A stretch of 58,000 nt of DNA, taken from Adiantum capillus-veneris. Its lineage: Eukaryota > Streptophyta > Polypodiopsida > Polypodiales > Pteridaceae. The notes below the pieces were generated by a model. The model had not been told where the DNA came from and made no database searches. It saw nothing but the letters and a program-made list of their open reading frames with translations. Made by a program: the position numbers and the translations under genes. The stretch is from contig CM043960.1 in assembly GCA_014529385.2 (NCBI GenBank), positions 29,297,396 to 29,355,395 on the forward strand. Direction: 5' to 3'. Positions 19,438 through 31,636 of this stretch are shown piece by piece; positions within the stretch are counted from its first letter, which is position 1; each line of letters opens with the position of its first letter.

Positions 19438-20955
19438 CTAGGTTCGAGACCCTAATCTAGAAGCACTTGTCACTATCCTCTTGTATATATTCCTTCTACA
19501 TCAAGTACCAGCAATAAGGAAATTTTTACCCATATCATTCATCACAGACTTAGAGCAACAACAAAAGGTCTCCACATGTTTGTTCAGAGTAATTATTCTC
19601 TTTAGGGACAACATCAAAGCTCCATCACATGATGGCAACTCAAAGAACGGGGATACAAAAACAACTGACAAGCAATCCGGGGGATTCACCATGGAAAACT
19701 TATCGCACCACGTAAGTGCAGGGGAGGGGGTTTTTCTACAAGTTACGTAAGCGTATAAGTTAGGGGTAGGCCCTCAATAATTTATCTCCTAAGCTTAAAA
19801 ATAAGGGAGGGGGTATCATATTTAGGGGGGAGCGGGGGGGGGGGGAGTAAGAAAAGGAAAAAATGAGAGGAAGTTTTTGTGTTTCAAAATCATGGCTTCC
19901 CAAAAGAGTCTTCCCTCAAACTTGTGAGTCAATAGCTACCAAGATACAGGCAAGAACCAATAGTACTTTGTATCAATTGCTTGTTTTGTTATTATAATTC
20001 ATTTGTTGAGGGATGAAAGCTATAAAGAGTTTGTATAGATGCAAATTTACACGAAGAACCTAGCACAACTTTATAACCATGTTTTTTTAGTAATTTAGAT
20101 TGGTCGAAATTGGACGAGTAGCTAGAGTGCAGGCTTGATGGGCACATAGTTTGAAAGTCAAACTAAGACACATTGAGGGTACATCTAGTTATCAACAAAA
20201 GTGGATCCTTAGTACATTGCCAGTCACTATGCTACACGCTCTTTGACTAGTTTTACTTAGTTAGATCATGTGAGACCTAAATTTTATATGTAAGATAGGG
20301 GTGTATGATAGTTTTTTGCATTGACTTTTGTATAAGCGTAGAAAGGGGGTCATATTCCCTAATATGAGTCGTATATAGGGGTTTTATCAAAGTTGTCCGC
20401 TCGTAGGTGGCATCCTGTTTTGTATATAGAGTGAATCCCCCGGGACAAGCAATAACTAATCTGGCAAGAGAGCTATCAACAACAATCATCAAGAGCTCAC
20501 ATAGTACCTCAAAGTTGGTGAAATATGGCAGAGGACTCGCATTGCAGTGGAACCTGAGGGCAAGATCCATCATAAATTCAACTATCCAAAGAGTCTCAGT
20601 TCCCACAAAGGCAAGTAGCACCCATAGCCATCTTCACTGCCAAAAGTGACAATGAAAAGGAGAATGTGCAACAATCAGAACACAGCAGATATAAATCGCT
20701 CAAGGAAGGGGGGCGTGTCATTAGCTACTACAAATCAATTTCAATGCTCAAGACCAACCTTCACGACAAACTTGAACACAATCCTAATAACAATATTGCA
20801 CATGGTCGTGAAAAGGGGCCACATGAGCTAGGAAGCTGGGAGTGTTTGGCCATTTTGGCATATGGGCACCCACCTAGCCAGACACAACAATTGTACTCTA
20901 TTATTTTTTTCAGCTAGTGTAGCTACTGTGTGTAAATCCTAATTCTAGAGTAGCA
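19438..20955. other. Non-coding stretch with a dispersed repeat
   Basis: No supported gene. It contains the repeat at 19706-19790, a G-rich block around 19826-19847 and a short unrecognised plus-strand frame at 20407-20649 (basic, starting near VNPPGQAITNLAREL). It ends at the proposed LTR start. Confidence 0.45.
19706..19790 (+). repeat. Dispersed repeat, copy 1 (partner at 44862-44945)
   Basis: It shares with 44862-44945, in the same orientation, the blocks ACCACGT(A/G)AGTG, GGGGGTTTTT, TA(C/A)(G/A)TAAGCGTATA, TAGGGGTA and CCCTCA(A/T)TA. It is probably a piece of an LTR or other repeat. No termini were recognised. Confidence 0.65.
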
Positions 20956-21844
20956 TGTTGATTCCTTGAGTTGTAAATTTTTCATGATAATTGTAAAAAC
21001 ATTTTGGTAGATGGACTAGATGGGCGCCCTCTAGTCGACCCCTTCTTCATGACCCTGAAATTTTGATGTCCAGTCATTATTTTTCCAAAAAGCTTTATGA
21101 TTATTTGAGAGTCTTTGATTTTAATCAGATAATTCCTAAGCGAGTTTATGCCAAATCTGAGTTGTAAAGTCTGTACTTGAGTCTCAGTCTTGTAAAGTCC
21201 AGAATTGGCCAAGAAAGCCCTATGTATAAAGCTCATTTTTTGTAAGTGGAAAACACGCACATTATCTTTATCAAAGGTTTTATGAGTTTGGGAGCGTATG
21301 AATGAGAGTGGATACTCTCACGCGCATTGTAATCAATCTATCTTGAGCTCAGGTAATCCAATTTTGATTCTAAAACTTGTATTGTGTTCCTTCTCTATTG
21401 CTCTTTCATTTAAGTATAATTATTGTCAATTCTATTGTGGTTTGTGACTACGCTTTAGCAAGGTAAATCAACTATTTTGAGTGCGTTAATGATTTTTTTT
21501 TGACGTTTTGATCATCGGAGAATATTCCTACACCATAGGGTGACCTTTCTGGTATGTTTTGTTGCAATTTTCAAGACCTTGATCATGATGGATCGTGATT
21601 TTGGCACCTCATGGATTGCAACCAAACTTAGTAGAATAGAGTCCCTAGGTGTCTTAGACCTCCTCCGAAATTTTCATTGCATTTGAACTTTGTTTGAGTG
21701 CCAAAATGGTGTGACGATCGAGTGTGGAGACATAGGTTGCCAGATTTGAGAGTCTTTCGTGTCCCATCCGAGTCGCTTCCCTAAATATTGACATTATGTT
21801 AGTGCCAGAAGCTATTAAACATCCATCACGGCGACCCCCTAGCA
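20956..21844 (+). mobile_element. Probable 5' LTR of the plus-strand Ty3/gypsy element
   Basis: The right end (CCCTAGCA at 21844) is fixed by the adjoining primer site. The left end is uncertain. TGTTGATTCC at 20956 gives an 889-bp LTR, close to the 934-939 bp of the related LTRs. A TATAAA box is at 21225-21230 with a context resembling the LTR at 14853. Confidence 0.45.
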
Positions 21845-21845
21845 T

Positions 21846-21863
21846 TGGCACCATTGTTGGGCA
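21846..21863 (+). promoter_or_regulatory. Decayed tRNA-Asp-type primer-binding site
   Basis: TGGCACCATTGTTGGGCA agrees with the tRNA-Asp complement at 13 of 18 positions. Four of the five differences are C-to-T or G-to-A at CG or CHG sites, as expected from methylation-driven deamination. As in the minus-strand element at 6454, one T separates it from the LTR end. Confidence 0.65.
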
Positions 21864-23295
21864 TAGTAATCCTTAGGTGGTGAGTGACCTAGTCGTAGCT
21901 TTTACTTTATAGACCTTTGATTTTGATTTCTATTCCATTTACACTTTAGCAGTCAGGCAGCTAGACACTAGGTTTAGTGCTTGGTAAAGGCTACAAGTCG
22001 AGGACTTTCTAGGTCTATTCTTCAGAGATATTGGGAGTTGTGTACAAAAGCGTTTCATTTTTCCATTATTTATGATTCTTTGAAAGATTGTTCGATCATC
22101 CGCTTTTCTTTCAATTTTGTACCACTTGTTGTTTTGTGTCATAGGATTCATTTCAGTACTTAGAGTGCATTAGGTAACATCTACAGCCATCAAATTCGAC
22201 AAAAAATATTAGGGGAAAAACTATCAAAACCGTATTTAGTAGCCGAGACCATAAACTCTAAAACTTAGGAAATTTGATGGTCATAACTCAAAATCAGATA
22301 CAAACCCAAAAATAAGTGTAAAAAGGGGTAAACCAAGCAGGGGAGAGCTAATCTAGAAAGTTTCAAGACAATTGGTGCAGGAATATGGATCGCGATTCAT
22401 GACCCCTTGTGGCATTTTGGGCAAAAACTGATACCAAAGGGTCCTGTGAGGTTCTAGATCATTATATATACACTATTAGTGAAAATTTTGATAGAGAAAA
22501 CTCTTTCAAATCAAGAAATTGCACAAAAGGCACAAAAATCGTAAAAATTAACCAAAAATGGACCTTTTTTACTTTTTGGAATCCAATTCCAAAAATAAGT
22601 GAAAATCTAACCTCTATACAGATGAACAAATTTCATATTCAGATGTGATGGAACATGGATCGCGATCCATGACTCCCTTGACCATCTAGAGTTGAGATCT
22701 GAGCAGTGAGTAGCTAAACAATTGGGACAACTTTCGTAAAGGACACTATAGCAAAAAAACAATAAAAGTTGACCAAATCATCAAGAGACCTGTTGCTAGT
22801 CAAAAACCATAAGGCAAACACAAGAATTTGCTTTTGATCAAGAAAAAGTTTTTCAAATCCAAAAATAAGTGGTGGGGTAGACTCCTTGGACTGCAAGTAA
22901 TCACCAAGCCAAGTTTGGGGTCAAATTTGATATGGATCGTGATCCATGTCCTCTACTAAATTTTTGGACAGAGACTATAAAAACTTGTAGCAGATACCAA
23001 TACAGACAATTTATCCAAAAGCAAGGGTATCAAAAAACTCCAAGAAGTGGGTCAAAATAGGGCAAAAGTCATTCAAGGCCAAAGCTGCCAAACAGACCTA
23101 GGAACTGACTTTTGGGTGATCTAAAGGAAACCGAACCACATAGCGGGGCTCAAGAGACTATGAGGGACCTGTGTGTCAAGTTTCAATGCATTTTGACACT
23201 GGGGTACATGGATTGCAATCTATGACCCCCTGTCATAGAGTGAGCCTCGACTCATACTAGAGCTAGCACTAGTAACATCCCTATACCTTTAACGA
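21864..23295 (+). other. Leader of the plus-strand gypsy element; gag-protease missing
   Basis: No gag or protease homology is seen between the primer site and the RT. The leader carries four spaced palindromes and then joins the RT start directly near 23296, so the gag-protease segment appears deleted. Short flanking phrases recur near the palindromes ('ccatgac(c/t)ccc', 'aagtttcaa'). Confidence 0.55.
22385..23224. repeat. Array of four CGCG-centred palindromes at about 275-bp spacing
   Basis: Half-site CATGGATCG. Copies lie at 22385-22400, 22654-22671 (perfect, 18 bp), 22932-22947 and 23207-23224. Centres are 270, 277 and 276 bp apart. The mutated copies mostly differ at CpG positions (CGTG, TGCA centres). 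The half-site is different from that of the 4802-5911 array, but layout and CGCG centre are alike. Confidence 0.85.
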
Positions 23296-24320
23296 AAATC
23301 AAAGAAAATCAAAGGGGACATAGAAAAACTTAAGGAAGCGGATTTTATCTACAAGATAGAGCACACGGAGTGGGTGTCACCAATTGTAGTAGTGCCCAAA
23401 AAAACGGTAAATTGTGAGTGTGTGTAAATCTTAAATAGGTGAACATTGCCACGATTAGAGATAACTATCACTTACCCATCACATTCATGTGATTGGGAGA
23501 GTCGCGGACAATGAAGCTTATAGCTTTCTTGATGACTTTTTGGGCTACAACTAGCTCGCCATAAGGCTAGAGGATCAGCACAAAACAGTCTTTGCAACAT
23601 AATGGGGCATGTTTGCTTATCGAGTAATGCCATTTTGCTTAACCAATGCACCTGTCACATTCCAAAGGCTGATGAGTCACGCATTCAAGCAGTATCTAAG
23701 ACAATTCTTAGAGATTTATATGGATGACATGTGTGTACATTCTCTCCAAAGAGATGAACACGTTGAAAAAGATCTTTGAGAATTACAATTTTTTTTGCAT
23801 TTGCCTAAACCCTGAAAAATCTGTCTTCATGGTAAGGCAAGGTAAGATTTTGGGACATATTATATCCAAAAATGGCATTTCTATAGATTTTGAAAAAATA
23901 CAAGTGATTGTTGCTCTTTTGAGACCCACCAAAGTTGAGGTACAAGCCGTTATGGGTCATTGCGGCTATTATCAAAGGTTTATTTAAATGTATGCAGTTG
24001 TTGCAAATTATCTCTATGCTCTCATCATGAAATTCAAGTGGAATGAAGAATGTGAGAAAGAGTTTCAAAAATTGAAGCAAAGACTAACTTTTGCTCCAAT
24101 TTTGAAAGATTTTGATTGGAACAAGATGTTCCACGTTCATGTAGATGCGTCGGCATACGTTATTGGTTGCATCCTAGCACAACCTAGAGAGGATAATATG
24201 GATTTTCCAATCTATTACTCTTGTAGACAACTCAATACTGCAGAGTGAAATTACACGACCACAGAAAGAGAGGGCTTGGGAATGATTATGTTGTCAAAAA
24301 GTTTAGACATTACCTCCTCG
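23296..24320 (+). pseudogene. Ty3/gypsy reverse transcriptase and RNase H
   Basis: RT motifs in order: KIEHTEWVSPIVV near 23350, SFLDDFLGYN-like near 23525, GMFAYRVMPFCLTNAPVTFQ near 23608, and the catalytic YMDD at 23718-23729. The open frame 23724-23987 then gives CLNPEKSVFMVRQGKILGHI and VMGHCGYYQRFI. RNase H follows: FHVHVDASAYVIGCILAQP near 24130 and a TTTEREGLGMI segment near 24260. Stops at 23414, 23985 and 24246 and several indels break the frame. The style is Tat/Ogre-like, and it is the same lineage as the minus-strand remnant at 15848-18002. Confidence 0.85.
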
Positions 24321-25319
24321 CAAACAAATTCGTATTTTCTGTGGATCACCAAGCACTATTGTACTTAGTGAACAAACCATACAAGCAATATTGGCCGTAT
24401 AGTTTGATGGTTATATATTGCTAGAGTTTGATTTCACCATAGTGGTCAAGAAAGGGACTACTTATAAGCGGGTGGACCATTTATCACAATTGAAACATGG
24501 AGAAGCACCTCTTTGGGTTGATGATGACTTGCTAGAGTCTTACCTTTTCATCCAGATGATACCAAGGTGTGAACATGTGATACCATTTCTCACCATTGGT
24601 TCTTTGCAAATTGAAACGCAACCATCAATCATTGAGCAATCAGGCTCACTAGTTTTAATAGCCAGATGGTTATATAAGCAAGGGAAAGACAGAATACTTA
24701 GACTATGTATAGAGCCACCCGAGAAAGAATTTTACTTGAGGCAAGCTCACGTGCAAATGGCCAGATTGCATAATGCAAAAATGTAGACATGCCAGAGATT
24801 CATGAGACTTGGGTGTATTGGCCTCATATGCAAAAAATCACCCATAACTATGTCATTTTATGTGAGACTTGTGTCATTCAGAAACCAAATGAACATGCTA
24901 CACTATTCATGATAACAAAAGCACCCATGTGGGGAAATACATTATGGGTTACCTTGAACAGGGAGTCTTGCCAACAAACATAAATCCAAACTAAACTCAA
25001 TCCAAAGAGAAGCAAAAAACTACGTCATCATTGAAAATAAACTTTATCATAGAGGGATAGACAACGACTTGAGAATCTGTGCGGAAGAGCAGAAGTACTT
25101 ACAAATTCTTTAGCAAGCACATGCCAAACTGACAGGAGTTCACTTTTTGGCTGACAAAACCGCAAAAGTGATACTCCTTGCAAGAATGTGGTGGCCTATT
25201 GTGTACATGGATGTAGAGCACTATGTCAAACAATGTGATGATTTCCAATGAACAAAAGTACATATGCGACGTGATGAAATGCTGTTGAGATCAATGATGG
25301 AGGCAGGGGCTTTTGCCAA
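24321..25319 (+). pseudogene. RNase H tail and two H2C2-like integrase zinc modules
   Basis: The RNase H end reads LEFDFTIVVKKGTTYKRVDH (24418 on). A first zinc-module-like segment reads RQAHVQMARLHNA, then WPHMQKITHNYVILCETCV (24735-24880). A second reads QAHAKLTGVHFLADKTAKV, then WWPIVYMDVEHYVKQCDDF (25110-25250). Both have the spacing of the integrase HHCC domain, so it appears twice. The second is the better match to the family and directly precedes the catalytic core. Several stops interrupt the region. Confidence 0.65.
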
Positions 25320-26240
25320 ATGGGGGATAGAGGCATATCAAAAACATGCTCAATACATCATATGGCCACATATTATTTGATCAAGTGGGTAGAAGCAAAG
25401 ACTACACAAAAGAACAATGCCAAAACGACAATGCAATTCTTGTATGAGAATATTTTCATGAGATATGGGCTTTTGATTGAGATAGTGAGTGATCAAGGAA
25501 CTCATTTTCTCAACGAGATGGTTGATTATCTATTGCAAGAGTTTATGGTGCTTCATTCAAAATCAGCACCATACCACCCTCAAGAAAATGAGCAATCCAA
25601 AAGCACAAACAAATTTATATGCATGGTACTCACAAAAATTGTCAACAAATCATGAGCAGATTAGGATGAGAAACTACACTTGGGCTCATGGGCATACCTA
25701 GTAGCATACAAAATACCACAAAATACGATACCTTTTAATTTGGTGTTTGGAATAAATGCCAAACACCAAATTAGGATGAGAAACTACACTTGGGCTCATG
25801 GGCATACCTAGTAGCATACAAAATACCACAAAATACGATACCTTTTAATTTGGTGTTTGGAATAAATGCCATCTTGTCTGTGTTCTTGATTCCTACACTA
25901 CGTGTTGCACAAGAATTAGGTTTGGATGGGACACAAGTTGTCGAGTCAATTGGACAGCTAACCCGGCTAGATGAGTTACAACTCAAAGTGGTTGTCATCA
26001 TCTATGCACAAAAATGACAATTGAACGAATTTCTTTACCAACATGTGATCAACAAGGAGTTTCAAAAGGGTGACTATGTATTAGTCTATACCCTAAAGGA
26101 ACCCTCCAAGAAACTGAAAATTCAAGGTAATGGCCCATTTGTGATCAATGACATATCACCAAGCAGTGTCATACAACTTGCAACATTGAAGGTAGAAGTG
26201 ATGTCTAACTAGATCAATGGATGCAGACTAAAGAAGTAAC
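25320..26240 (+). pseudogene. Ty3/gypsy integrase core and C-terminus
   Basis: The catalytic core shows YLIKWVEAKTTQKNNAKTTM, FMRYGLLIEIVSDQGTHF and SAPYHPQENEQSKSTNKF. The second Asp of the D,D,E triad is in VSDQGTHF. The expected Glu (NGQAESTNK in relatives) reads Lys, so catalysis would be lost. The C-terminal part gives PFNLVFGINAILSVFLIPT, GDYVLVYTLKEPSKKL and INGCRLKKYHQPLT, typical of the Tat-like group. A 110-bp tandem duplication interrupts the core. Confidence 0.8.
25661..25870 (+). repeat. 110-bp tandem duplication with a 12-bp hairpin at the junction
   Basis: 25661-25760 and 25771-25870 are identical 100-bp copies. At the junction TTTGGTGTTTGG (25739-25750) is followed by an 8-nt loop and CCAAACACCAAA (25759-25770), a perfect 12-bp stem. 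The second copy lacks this inverted half. Confidence 0.95.
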
Positions 26241-26439
26241 ATCAACCTCTCACTGTGGACATGTTGAAGAAGATACACAAAGAAAAGGAATGAAAACAAA
26301 AGGCACAAGAAATTCAAGAACAAGCACAGGAGGAAGCTCAGTTGTGGATTTTAAAGCACAAAGAGTGACAAAATCTAGCCCCACTATGGCAAGTAGAAGC
26401 ACCTTCTCCTCCTATTGCAATAGTCCAAATCAAACTAAG

Positions 26440-26760
26440 CTGGCTTGGAGGAATGGATATATGGATCAATGTCCAACTAGCCGATAGAACAATAGAAAAG
26501 CACTTGTAGATATTGGGGTGGGTGTTAATGCTATGCAATATTCTACATGCCTCAGACTATCGAACTCCATGATCGAACCAACAAAGATTGAGCTAAAGGC
26601 AACTAACAAAGGAACAATGGTTAGTTTGGGACAAGCCAATGTCTCAACTAACATTGATGATAACCATTGTCCACATCATGGTGGCTGATATAGACCTCAA
26701 TGAGTAAATCATCTTGGGAGTTTCATGGATGCACACTTACAAACGGTCCCCAAATGGCAA
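26440..26760 (+). pseudogene. Second aspartic-protease-like segment, downstream of integrase
   Basis: Frames here read KLAWRNGYMD, then ALVDIGVGVNAMQYSTCLRL (26500-26560), IEPTKIELKATNKGTMVSLG, and later IILGVSWMHTYK near 26705. This is the order of an Ogre/Tat-style retropepsin (ALVDxG...N.M..ST...L and LG..W). The catalytic triplet is D-I-G instead of D-S/T-G. Its place after the integrase C-terminus is unexpected. Either a second element is joined here or the family carries an extra protease domain. Confidence 0.5.
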
Positions 26761-28189
26761 GACAATACTTTGAATTACAATCTCAAGGGCATAGCTTATG
26801 TAACACACTTGGCACAAAAATATCACATTTGGGGTGCAGTCGGAAGCATCAATGATAGTAGAACCGCAATTCGCATTTGTCAAGAAGCAAGGCCATAACT
26901 TCACTTACAAGGACTTGGTATATTCAGAGATAGATTTGCAACTGCAATTGATCTCTCAGCATCTCAAAGTACAAAAGCCGCCAAGATACATAGAGCCAAA
27001 CCTACACATTGCACATTGCAGTAGTCATGGCAATGGGGCTTTTTGAGCAAAGGGTAGTCCGCTACGACTTGGAGAATTATAATTTCAAGAATCTCGTCAA
27101 GGTAAACATCAAGAACAGTGAGAGAAACAAAACATACATGAACACAAGACCAGTGCTTATCAGGATAGCGTACCAAGCCCTCGCCATGATTGACCAATTA
27201 CAGCCGACCGATTCTCAAATCGACCTACCGCGTGCACAAGTGAAAGCACGCGTTCCAGGTGATAGCATGTCCTTCATTGAAACCAAGCACCAAACAAACA
27301 AGAGGACATGGCTCTATAAACCAGGCATCAGACATTGAAAAGACAAAGATGGACATAGAGCTCAACAGCAAAATAAAGTCCAAGAACAGAGACACACTGT
27401 CTGAGTTCCAAACCACTTCGGATGAAGAGGATGATGTTACCATACCTCTGGTGCAGATCAAGCGAAGAACATCCGAGCAGAAAGATAAAATCCCAATCTC
27501 CTTGACTTAGAGATTTATGGAAGAGGCATAGAGGATGAGAGAAGAACAAAGCCAAAATCTGACCAAAGAAAAGAGAAAGGTATAGGTAACATGTGAGGAT
27601 GGGGATGACAAAGAAGAGGAAGATAAGGACAAGCCCTTAGAGCAAAGGAAAGAAAAAAGATTAGAAAAAATTACGGGTGGGTTGAGACAGGGCGACAACA
27701 GTGCAATGGAATTTTCATGTTTTGCCACCCATAGAATTCACACAAAGCGAAGGCAAGGTGAGTAGTTTGAGTGGTCAACTGAGCATATCAATGGCTGAAA
27801 TTGCAGCGATCTCCTACGTGGCTGACGATGTGCAAGCTTCCTGGTGGAAGTACCTCATTTCCAAAGGGGGGGGGGGGATTGCCCATGAAATGGTGCGTCC
27901 GAAAATACCCTTTCTTTTTTCCAGCCAATCATATGGTACCATGGAGGAGGCACGCCCTTTCTCTCTCTCTTCCCCCACCCCATTTGAACCTAGCCTAAGC
28001 AGTATAAGATGAGGACAGCATTAAATAAGGTGGATCTTGTCGGCATCATGTGGAAACACATACACAATGTTCTCAATCATAAAGTGAAGAAAGAACCCAA
28101 TAGGAGTCAAAGAAGCAAAATATTGATGACTTAGAATCCTCAGATGACTCCTCAAAAAGCAAAGGAAAAGATGATACAAGGGAGGAGAC
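26761..28189 (+). other. Degenerate coding-like region between protease-like segment and ORF3
   Basis: Short plus-strand frames continue without a recognised domain: 26834-27046, 27009-27338 and 27259-27510 are charged, with IELNSKIKSKNRD and EFQTTSDEEDD. 27590-27680 is extremely Glu/Lys-rich. Composition suggests a disordered polyprotein linker. A G12 run lies at 27866-27877. Confidence 0.4.
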
Positions 28190-30259
28190 AAGTGTGGAAC
28201 CCATAGAGATCCATATAGAAACAGCGCCTCCACTCTCCCCCAAGGTCACCACCCCTCCTCCTGCTCAAGAGTTGAAAGATGAACCTGACAATCAAGATAA
28301 AACTCAAGAGAAACCACCTCAAGAGCAGCCTGTTATTGAAGACAAAAAGAAGGAGAATTCTCAAGAAAAAGAAGTCATTCAACAACAAACTCCTCTAGTG
28401 CAATAAGAACCTGAGAAGCAGAAAGAAGACCACAAAGAAAAGGAAACTAAAAAGACAGAGCAGGCTCCAATTACTGAGAAAAATCAAGAGAAGAAAGAGA
28501 TACCAAAGGAGAAAGAGTCGGAGGCTGGCACTTCTCAGCAACGCATCACATCCCAGTATCTTCGCGCTCAAGGGCTATCATTGAAGATGGAGCAAGAATC
28601 CTTCAAGATTTTGATATTGATGAACATTTAGAGCACATCAAATTGCAGTTCAAGTGCCATAGATCCATCACCAGCCTACAAGAGCTGGATCTGAAGGATG
28701 CAAAGCTGAAGCCATAACACTAAAAGAAGAAAATTAGAAGCTTCAACATCAAGTGGACGAGCTACAAGAAAGATACATCAAGCTCAAAGAAGATTTAAGG
28801 AAGAAAAGAAAGAAATGGTGAACCTCTACCTGCTCGTGCAAGAGCACATCAAAGCAAATAGACAAATGCAAGTAGAGAGACAAACATTTGATGGAAGCAG
28901 AGCAGCAAAAGAGTGCAAAGCTCACGGAATCGTATGGTATGGTCAAGAATGCACTGTCACAACTTTTGGCAATGCAAGATGCACCTAACCCAACTTCAAC
29001 ATCATCATCTCCAATAGCGGTTCTAGAGGAATGAAAATCACTTAAAGAGGAGCTTTACGATAGACAGATCCTAGTTGTAGGGCATAGGGCTACCCAACCC
29101 CAAAAAGATGAAGAGATCATGCAGCTCAAGGAGCAATTGGCAAAGGCTAGCATTCCAAAAGGAAGCATTTGCATTAGAGCTACAAAAGAGAGACATGGAA
29201 ATCAATGCCATCCAAGCCCAAGCAGTTGTGCCAGCTCTACCACCACCGGCAACTCAGACAAAGTTTACACGGGTAGACCTACCCCGAGTAGAATTACCAG
29301 GCACTTATACTGAGGGAGGTTTCCATGATTTTGAAGCCACAGAATAGACACCAGATTCCAGAGATGAAATCAAAAGTGGATCTCAGTAGTGCAAGATCCT
29401 TCTCACCAAGATTTATGAAATACAAACTCAAAGTAGTGGAATTAGCGGCTCTTTTGATGATCACGCTAGATGAAGTGGTAAAGACTTTCGGCCACAAAAT
29501 GATTCCACCACCACTCATGAAGCAAGAAGATCTCTTATGGAAGAAGAAGTTATTACCCACTCTTGAGCCAAATCAAAAGGGGTATTACAAGGATGTACAT
29601 GTGACGTTGGACCAAGTACTAGCAATATTAGAAAATCAACCCCTATGGTGGAAGAGATGGTTTCAAAAGTGGCCACAGAATGAGACAATGTATAGGAGTG
29701 CACCTCAGCCCCTTAAGATCGACCCCACCTATTTCCCTATTCCATGAAGGCAATCCTGGGAAAATTATTTCAAATGGTAAGCAAAAGGCCGTTAGTGCTA
29801 AATTACTCTGTCATATCCAAACTGGCAAACAAACTTTCCATCCTTAGAAAGATATATGGTAAATACCTTACAAGGGGTAATCACACAAATGAGAGATGTC
29901 CCAATCACATGTCAAATGTTGGTGAAGATTGCCAAAATGCTTATCACCTGCATCATAGCATTTGAGGATCATAGCATTTGAGGATCAAGGCGGTAGAACA
30001 CCCATGGCAGGTTGTTTTGGAGGGCACAAGAGGCTTATGCTAGAACATGGAAACAAAGATTCCAAGCTGCAATGTGATCATGGGTTTGTACGCTCGTGTC
30101 ATTTTTTTGCCCTCACAATATCTACAAACATTCCAGGGGGCGTTCATGATCGGATTCTTTAAAATGGATTCTACAACCTTCAACCCCATGATAAAGGATA
30201 TGCCTGCCCAACACATCACCTACCAAAGCACTCTAATGAAAATTCTTTCAAAGGATTAG
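28190..30259 (+). pseudogene. 'ORF3' copy B with a long charged, coiled-coil-like N-terminal part
   Basis: The N-terminal part (28194-28600) is Pro/Glu/Lys/Gln-rich (TPPPAQELKDEPDNQDK, EKPPQEQPVIEDKKKEN). A coiled-coil-like stretch follows to about 29230. The conserved C-terminal part begins near 29520: WWKRWFQKWPQNE and LKIDPTYFPIP (29640-29745). VIMGLYARVIFLPSQYLQTF and GAFMIGFFKMD (30070-30180) are the counterparts of FLPS and AFYTGFF in copies A and C. Several stops and a 16-bp duplication break the frame. The protein follows the integrase of the same element, showing that ORF3 belongs to a Ty3/gypsy element. Confidence 0.6.
29952..29983 (+). repeat. 16-bp tandem duplication in ORF3 copy B
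   Basis: ATCATAGCATTTGAGG occurs twice in direct succession and shifts the reading frame of the ORF3 copy. Confidence 0.85.
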
Positions 30260-31218
<959 letters not shown>

Positions 31219-31636
31219 ACCATTCATACCACTTTATTTCACTAGTCTTAACTTTGACGCATTGACACACCAACACATTGCGCCTTTCAACTTGCATCAC
31301 TCCAATGGCTACATAATGAGCATCACATATTTTATTTTATTTTTGTGCAACCCCCAGCTACATGCAAGAAATTTCATATACATTGCTCATTAATGCATGC
31401 GCTACAACATTACATTTATCTAGTTATATTGCACATTCATATGAATAAATCAAAGACCGAACCAAATTCTAGAATAATCAGATGATGGGATCAACCAAAT
31501 TCCTATGATAGCTTGGTCAAGATACTTTGCTCATGTTGGGTCTTACATTCAAACTAGCATATACATAGCGGTAATGGTAGACATGTTAGAAAAAGCACAC
31601 ATGATAGTTGTCACAATGGCAACAAGCACAAGAGAA

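Noticed and set aside
15848-23990. Minus gypsy remnant and plus gypsy element as one element split by an inversion
   Set aside because: Both contain the RT N-terminus, so they overlap by about 100 bp or more. The plus copy has its own LTR, primer site and leader.
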